From Bombyx mori (lineage: Eukaryota > Arthropoda > Insecta > Lepidoptera > Bombycidae): a stretch of 64,000 nt of DNA. The stretch is from contig NC_085133.1 of NCBI RefSeq assembly GCF_030269925.1, positions 2,128,001 through 2,192,000 of the forward strand. The letters are read 5' to 3'. Under the pieces are notes generated by a model. The model saw only the letters and a list, made by a program, of their open reading frames with translations. It was not told the DNA's origin and did no database searches. Shown piece by piece: positions 1 to 64,000 of the stretch (positions are counted from its first letter, which is position 1; every line of letters begins with the position of its first letter). Both the position numbers and the translations under genes were made by a program.

Positions 1-293
1 ACTTATATCTCTATATATAAAAATGAATTGCTGTTCGTTAGTCTCGCTAAAACTCGAGAATGGCTGGACTGGCTAATTTTGGTCTTGAATAATTTGTGGA
101 AGTCCAGAGAAGGTTTAAAAGGTAGATAAATATGAAAATGCCCGGAATTAAATAAAAATAACAATTTTGTTTTTCCTTTGATGTGTCCCCCGTCGGACGG
201 ATTCCTTTTGTTTGTTTTAAGTTTATTTTATACAAAAGTTTAGGTCTTTTATTTATTGATTAAGGCACTACGAGGTCTGCCGGGTCAGCTAGT
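1..293 (-). mobile_element. LINE 3'-end family R (RTE-like), copy 1
   Basis: Element read on minus: starts ACTAGCTGACCCGGCAGA and ends near TTTTTATATATAGAG. The same 290-bp sequence recurs at 10789 and 20023. The short TATAGA-type tail suggests an RTE-clade or related non-LTR element; class is inferred. Confidence 0.7.
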
Positions 294-667
294 TAATAAT
301 ATTTTCGGATTTTCCTTGCGGTGCAACGAAGAAAGACCTAAGCCTCTTTGTCGTGTGAAGTTTGTCACTTCAATTTTATTTAGTGTAGGAAAGAGATAAA
401 TAGATATCTGAGTTGTAGTATTGAAAAAGGTATGCATGCCTACTTTGATAATGTTAAGAGACTTCTTAGTTGAGGGAGTGGGCATATAAGTCATACGACT
501 CCTGTTTATTACATATTCAAATGAATCGACATGAGACGACCTCAAGGGCCACTTCATGATAGTGATGAGTCTTTCTCGTGTTTCATAACTATAGTACCAG
601 ATACTGTAGAAGGATGGCGGATTTGATCCGTGCACACTAACTGGATTCATTTCTATAGTATAATTGT
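294..667. other. Intron 51 stretch, nothing recognised
   Basis: AT-rich sequence between two repeats. A 121-codon open frame on minus lacks any domain or splice context and is not called. Confidence 0.5.
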
Positions 668-838
668 TATCTGCCCAGGATCTGTGTGTTTAGTGCGAGT
701 TTTTTATCGTTATCGATAGCGTAAAAGTTAACTCAAGGCCCATGTCCTTTGAGTTAACTTTTCTGTTAAGCTCTGTATGGAGTTGGAACAGCGCCCCTAG
801 CGGCAAACGTAAGCAAACGTTCCAACTGCATACAAATT
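668..838 (+). mobile_element. MITE family T (50-bp TIR), partial
   Basis: Left TIR GTGTTTAGTGCGAGTTTTTT plus core GCGCCCCTAGCGGCAAACG, as in 4640-4842. The right TIR is lost; it ends about 45 bp from the exon 51 donor. Confidence 0.7.
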
Positions 839-884
839 TGGGGGTGGGGGGGTATTGAGTGTTTGTTGAGAGTGCAGTGCTGAC

Positions 885-60020
<59,136 letters not shown>

Positions 60021-60022
60021 TA

Positions 60023-60268
60023 CTAGTAGTAGGACGTTTTGTGAGTCCGCACGGGTGAGTACCACCGCCCTGCCAATTTCTGTCGTGAAGCAGTAATGCG
60101 TTTCGGTTTGAAGCGTGGGATAGGCGTTGTACTGTTAAAACTGAGACCTCAGAACTCACGTCTCTAGGTGGGTGGCGGCATTTACGTTGTAGATGTCTAT
60201 GGGCTCGGGTATCCACTAAGCACCAGGTGGGCCGTGAACTCGACCGCCCATCTAAGCAATAAAAAATA
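60023..60268 (+). mobile_element. Bm1-like SINE
   Basis: TAGTAGTAGGACGTTTTGTG to CTAAGCAATAAAAAAT. Confidence 0.86.
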
Positions 60269-60497
60269 TATATGTAATATACAAAATTAGCACGTTCAAA
60301 CTAAGACAATTTTCGGATTGACATGTGGCAACACTGCTGGACAGAGATGACGGTAGTGGAGACGAGGAATATTAATAAAAACTGCGGTGAACGAAGTAGA
60401 GGGAGCAGCATAGATAATACACATAAATTAGTTATAGATACGCAACTCAAGCACTCAACGAAAATGTTTACGGGCGTCGGCCACTAGATGGCTTCAC

Positions 60498-60733
60498 TTC
60501 GATTAGTTTCTCATTGCTACTGTAGATGACAGTAACATATTAACTATCCTATGTTTTACTTTTAATGAAGGATTTTGTAAATTTTCAGAAACCACAATTT
60601 GATAAAATTTAATCAATTTGTCTGCAACAAATAAATACTAGTGTGATTTTATTAATTTTTTATTTTCTGTGTTTCGTTATACAATAATTAAATGCCTTAA
60701 TTTTAGCAACATATAAGTTTAGGGGCATCCGCT
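60498..60733 (+). repeat. Unclassified AT-rich repeat family U, copy 2
   Basis: TAGTTTCTCATTGCTACTGT to TTAGGGGCATCCGC; collinear with 47951-48185. Confidence 0.65.
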
Positions 60734-60738
60734 ACAAG

Positions 60739-60972
60739 ATGTCGCTAGTTTCCATACAAAAAGGAATATTTGTCTTAAAGTATCGCAGTTTCAGGACCCT
60801 GGCGAGCAGTTCGAAAAAAACGCGTAAGGCTGTGTACTTTGCAATGAGCACGTACCTCAAAATGTGTAAGAGTAAAATTACAAATAAATCAGCACAGAAT
60901 AAAGTGAACAACTTCAGTAGTCTGTGTATTTACATCCTGGCTCTTGGAAACGGAGTTCTTCACACTAGTTAA
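60739..60972 (+). other. 77-codon open frame before poly-A tract, unassigned
   Basis: An ATG-initiated basic frame (MSLVSIQKGIFVLKYRSF...) ends 123 bp before an 85-nt A tract. I do not recognise it. It could be a chance frame, or the coding end of a retroposed transcript. Confidence 0.2.
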
Positions 60973-61090
60973 TTATAACTAAAGCTAAATGTTATTATGA
61001 TTAAAACTACATATTTTAACTAATATTATACGATAACAGTCTTTTGCGACCACGAAAACTGAAAAGTATTGTAGATGTCGGTAATAATAC

Positions 61091-61095
<5 letters not shown>

Positions 61096-61180
<85 letters not shown>
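61096..61180. repeat. 85-nt pure poly-A tract
   Basis: Uninterrupted A run, by far the longest homopolymer here. Confidence 0.95.
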
Positions 61181-61182
<2 letters not shown>

Positions 61183-61410
61183 GCGTGATTAAACAGTTCA
61201 ATTAGTTTTAGTTAAGAATATAAGAATAATAATAATTTTGTATTTATGTATATATTTATAGAATTTTCTGTTTCGCAGCAAAAAGTAAGGGCGGTAATAC
61301 ACATCCCATGTAGGGTCGTAGTGAATAAGCACTAGCGAGAATGAGTCACGTGTTGTATCACGCAGCTGACGCTCTTATTCTTTATTAGCCTTTTATTAAA
61401 TTCTCAAGTC

Positions 61411-61625
61411 ACCGTTCTCGTCGAACCAGTCGCTTGCGACGAAGGGTTCGGCGAGTAACCTAACCCATAGACACAGCCCACTGAGTTTCTCGCGGGATCT
61501 TCTCGGTGGGTCGCGTTTCCGATCCGGTGGTAGATTCTGCGAAGCACTGCTCTTGCTAGGCCAGTGTTAGCAACACCTCCGGTTTGAACCCCGAGAGCTC
61601 ACCTACACGCTAGGGAATAAAAACC
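61411..61625 (+). mobile_element. LINE 3'-end family B, copy
   Basis: CACCGTTCTCGTCGAACC to GAGCTCACCTACACGC. Confidence 0.72.
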
Positions 61626-61895
61626 TGATTCAAACGATGATCCACTCTTGTTATTTTTTACTTTAACGCGGGTGATCTCATATAACATAACTTGTTATCA
61701 TTCAACTTAAAAGCTTCCGTAACTTACACTAGGCACTTACGCGCTTTAAACTTTCCACACCATAAAAAGTGGGTGCCTTTGTGAATTCATAATGGACAAC
61801 CTCACCGAAATGCTTTTAGGTTTGAAACTTAAGGTCATGATGCGAATGCGTGTTAGACTTATGTTGCTTTTATCTTAAGGCGCAATAATTTTAAC

Positions 61896-62302
61896 TAGAG
61901 GTCCCGCAGTTGTCGAAATACGACTATAATTAATTGGAATTGTAAGTTTGTACACTATTATGATTTTATTTTCAACGCCAAGACTACAACATTATAGAAA
62001 AATATTAATAAAGACAAACAATATTTAATCTATTCTCAATTTGACCACAGACGTCATGAACAAAAGTTTGACAATAAATAAGTAGTATGCATGCGTGTGT
62101 GCGTCAAATACAAATATGTAGTGTGTGTATTGTTTTCTTTATTGATTTAAGGTATATTTTATGCATTATTTAAAAAAAAAATTAGCATTGTGCACTTCTT
62201 CTCTATATTCTCTATAAGTGTGGAAAATTTCATACTTCTCCGTCCGCGCAATTTTCGTAAAAAGGGATACAAAGTTTCTGCTTCGCGTATTATTATATAG
62301 AT
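61896..62302 (+). repeat. ACTAG-family repeat, full length
   Basis: ACTAGAGGTCCCGCAGTTGT to GCTTCGCGTATTATTATAT. Confidence 0.7.
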
Positions 62303-62321
62303 AAATTATAAATACAATGTA

Positions 62322-62418
62322 GGAGGCGCATTTACGTTGTAGATGTCTATGGGCTCCAGTAACCACTTAACACCAGGTGGGCTGTGATCACGTCCACACA
62401 TCTAAGCAATAATAAAAA
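62322..62418 (+). mobile_element. Bm1-like SINE, 3' fragment
   Basis: GGCGCATTTACGTTGTAGAT to CTAAGCAATAATAAAAAAC. Confidence 0.83.
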
Positions 62419-62639
62419 ACAAAAGATATGTATTTCGTCGTAAACAATGATACCTTCCGTTGGATTTTACCATACCTTACCGCTTAAGGCACGGAGGTTT
62501 TCTTTAAACTATTATACAAATAATCACAACAAAAACACTGTTAAACTTTTCCATGATAATAATGTTGTAAGTTAATTAAATTTATCATGGTCAATCTAGC
62601 CATGAAACGTTACTGATTCCGCGATAAAAATAATAACAC

Positions 62640-62920
62640 CTACATCATTAAATTTTGATGGACACGAAATTTTAATGGAGATAAAACATTCCAACATTTT
62701 AGTGTTTTTTGAGCAGCCAATGTAGTCTTTCTTTTTTGATTTTGTATAATACGTACACTTAAATTCCAAACAGTGCCACGGAAAATTGAATAGCTTCCGT
62801 TATTAAGCAATATAGCTGGTTGAACCTTAGAACCGAAGTATTTGAGTTCGCTAATGCAGTATGAGTGTATGCAACCGTCAGCTATGACATTGATAATGTC
62901 AACACATTGTACTATGGTCA
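62640..62920 (-). other. Open frame, possible 3' exon of decayed gene
   Basis: A 93-codon minus frame without an ATG start, containing GSKVQPAILLNNGSYSIFRG and a basic stretch. Unrecognised. It lies just downstream of the 63067-63456 region and could belong to the same gene. Confidence 0.2.
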
Positions 62921-63066
62921 AGGCGTATTGTTAAACCACACGCTTTGATACGACCGCCTTTTGTCTGCGGAGCTATGGCGCACCATATCAAATAAGCAAA
63001 TAAATCCATGGAATTAATTGCCATATTATTATTACGTCTAGCTGCCTATATAATAATTTTATTTAC

Positions 63067-63485
63067 CTCAATAAGGAGCACAATTTTGGTAATACAGTAA
63101 AAAAACTTGGTGATTTCCAATGTGTCATATCCGACTACCCACCTTTTAAAAGATCCTAGTGATCGTTGATGATCTACACAGTCTTCGATAGTTAAAAATA
63201 ATAAAGGGCTTCATGATAGAATGGATATATTATTTAAGCAGGTTACGACAAAAATATTCTCCAACGAGCCAGAGAAATTGCTCGGTAGACCAAAAGTTCG
63301 GAACTTGTATATACCTATGCGAATCTTAAAAATTTCGTTAGCTACATTCAAGCATCTATCAAATATCCTGTGTTCTATTATAGCTAGCCACACAGACCTT
63401 GTGAGTATAATAAGCAAAGTAACACCCAAACCCAAATATAAATGATACAAGTTCATGAAAACCGGTCCTTGTTGAAGAATCCTGG
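63067..63485 (-). pseudogene. Possible decayed membrane-protein gene fragment
   Basis: On minus, an acceptor (ACCTTCCAG) near 63486 leads into a frame with MNLYHLYLGLGVTLLIIL and later VVTCLNNISILS, one TGA, then a further 48 open codons in the same frame up to a donor GAG|GTAAAT at 63067. The hydrophobic start suggests a membrane protein, and a chemoreceptor-like origin is conceivable but not shown. One stop suggests decay. Confidence 0.3.
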
Positions 63486-63990
63486 AAGGTTCACTTCACC
63501 GTCTTTTTAATTAGTCTTAGTTCTCTAGGATCCTACTGTACGAGTGGTATATTCGAGGCAAAGCTTAACATAGAATTGAAGGAACGCACTAATGGGAAAA
63601 ATGACTATTTCCGATGCAATGTATATTTCATTAAAGAAAACCGGTCCTTGTTGAAGAATCCTGGAAGGTTCATTTCACCGTCTTTTTAATTAGTCTTAGT
63701 TCTCTAGGATCCTACTGTACGAGTGGTATATTCGAGGCAAAGCTTTCCATAGAATTCAAGGAATGCACTAATGGAAAAAAGACTATTTCCGATGCAATGT
63801 ATATTTCATTAAAGAAAACCGGTCCTTGTTGAAGAATCCTGGAAGGTTCATTTCACCGTCTTTTTAATTAGTCTTAGTTCTCTAGGATCCTACTGTACGA
63901 GTGGTATATTCGAGGCAAAGCTTTCCATAGAATTCAAGGAATGCACTAATGGAAAAAAGACTATTTCCGATACAATGTATATTTCATTAG
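63457..63990. repeat. Three tandem 178-179-bp units at the window edge
   Basis: Units start at 63457, 63636 and 63814 with GAAAACCGGTCCTTGTTGAA; the third continues to about 63990. Units 2 and 3 are nearly identical; unit 1 differs at about ten sites. Confidence 0.93.
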
Positions 63991-64000
63991 GCACGTTTCA

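Overview
This window is insect nuclear DNA, most likely from a silkworm (Bombyx). That identification is an inference from more than thirty copies of one tRNA-headed, A-tailed SINE of about 435 bp whose architecture matches Bombyx Bm1, together with many lepidopteran-style LINE tails and MITEs. Genes are split into short exons of 27-231 bp, introns are AT-rich, and exons are GC-rich.

One gene fills almost the whole window. The minus strand carries the inositol 1,4,5-trisphosphate receptor (Itpr), the ER calcium-release channel, running from the start codon at 59587 down to the last visible exon at 885-1057. I could place 51 coding exons by translation, splice sites and phase. Every junction keeps frame, and the total is 6,978 coding bases (2,326 codons). 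The exons encode, in order, the N-terminal suppressor and MIR beta-trefoils, the IP3-binding core, the long alpha-helical modulatory region (RIH and RIH-associated domains), and the first transmembrane segments. The pore, the last helices and the cytosolic tail (roughly 400 residues in relatives) must lie beyond the left edge. No promoter was found; a short 5' UTR exon part precedes the ATG.

The introns are packed with mobile DNA: Bm1-like SINEs on both strands, 3' ends of at least five LINE types (several with recognisable reverse-transcriptase C-termini), TIR elements with TA, TAA or 8-bp target duplications, and two elongator tRNA-Met(CAU) genes in opposite orientation in introns 47 and 50. 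Introns without a listed element are AT-rich and show nothing I recognise.

Right of the gene (59.6-64 kb) is repeat-rich DNA with an 85-nt pure A tract. At the edge, a minus-strand open region with plausible splice sites and a stop codon abuts three tandem 179-bp units; it may be a decayed membrane-protein gene with a multiplied exon.

The most notable structures are an inverted/direct repeat composite at 57731-58681 that looks like a templated fold-back insertion, a phase-symmetric 27-bp microexon, a GC-AG intron, a dA/dT-only insertion flanked by a target duplication, and a two-copy element with a preserved small ORF.
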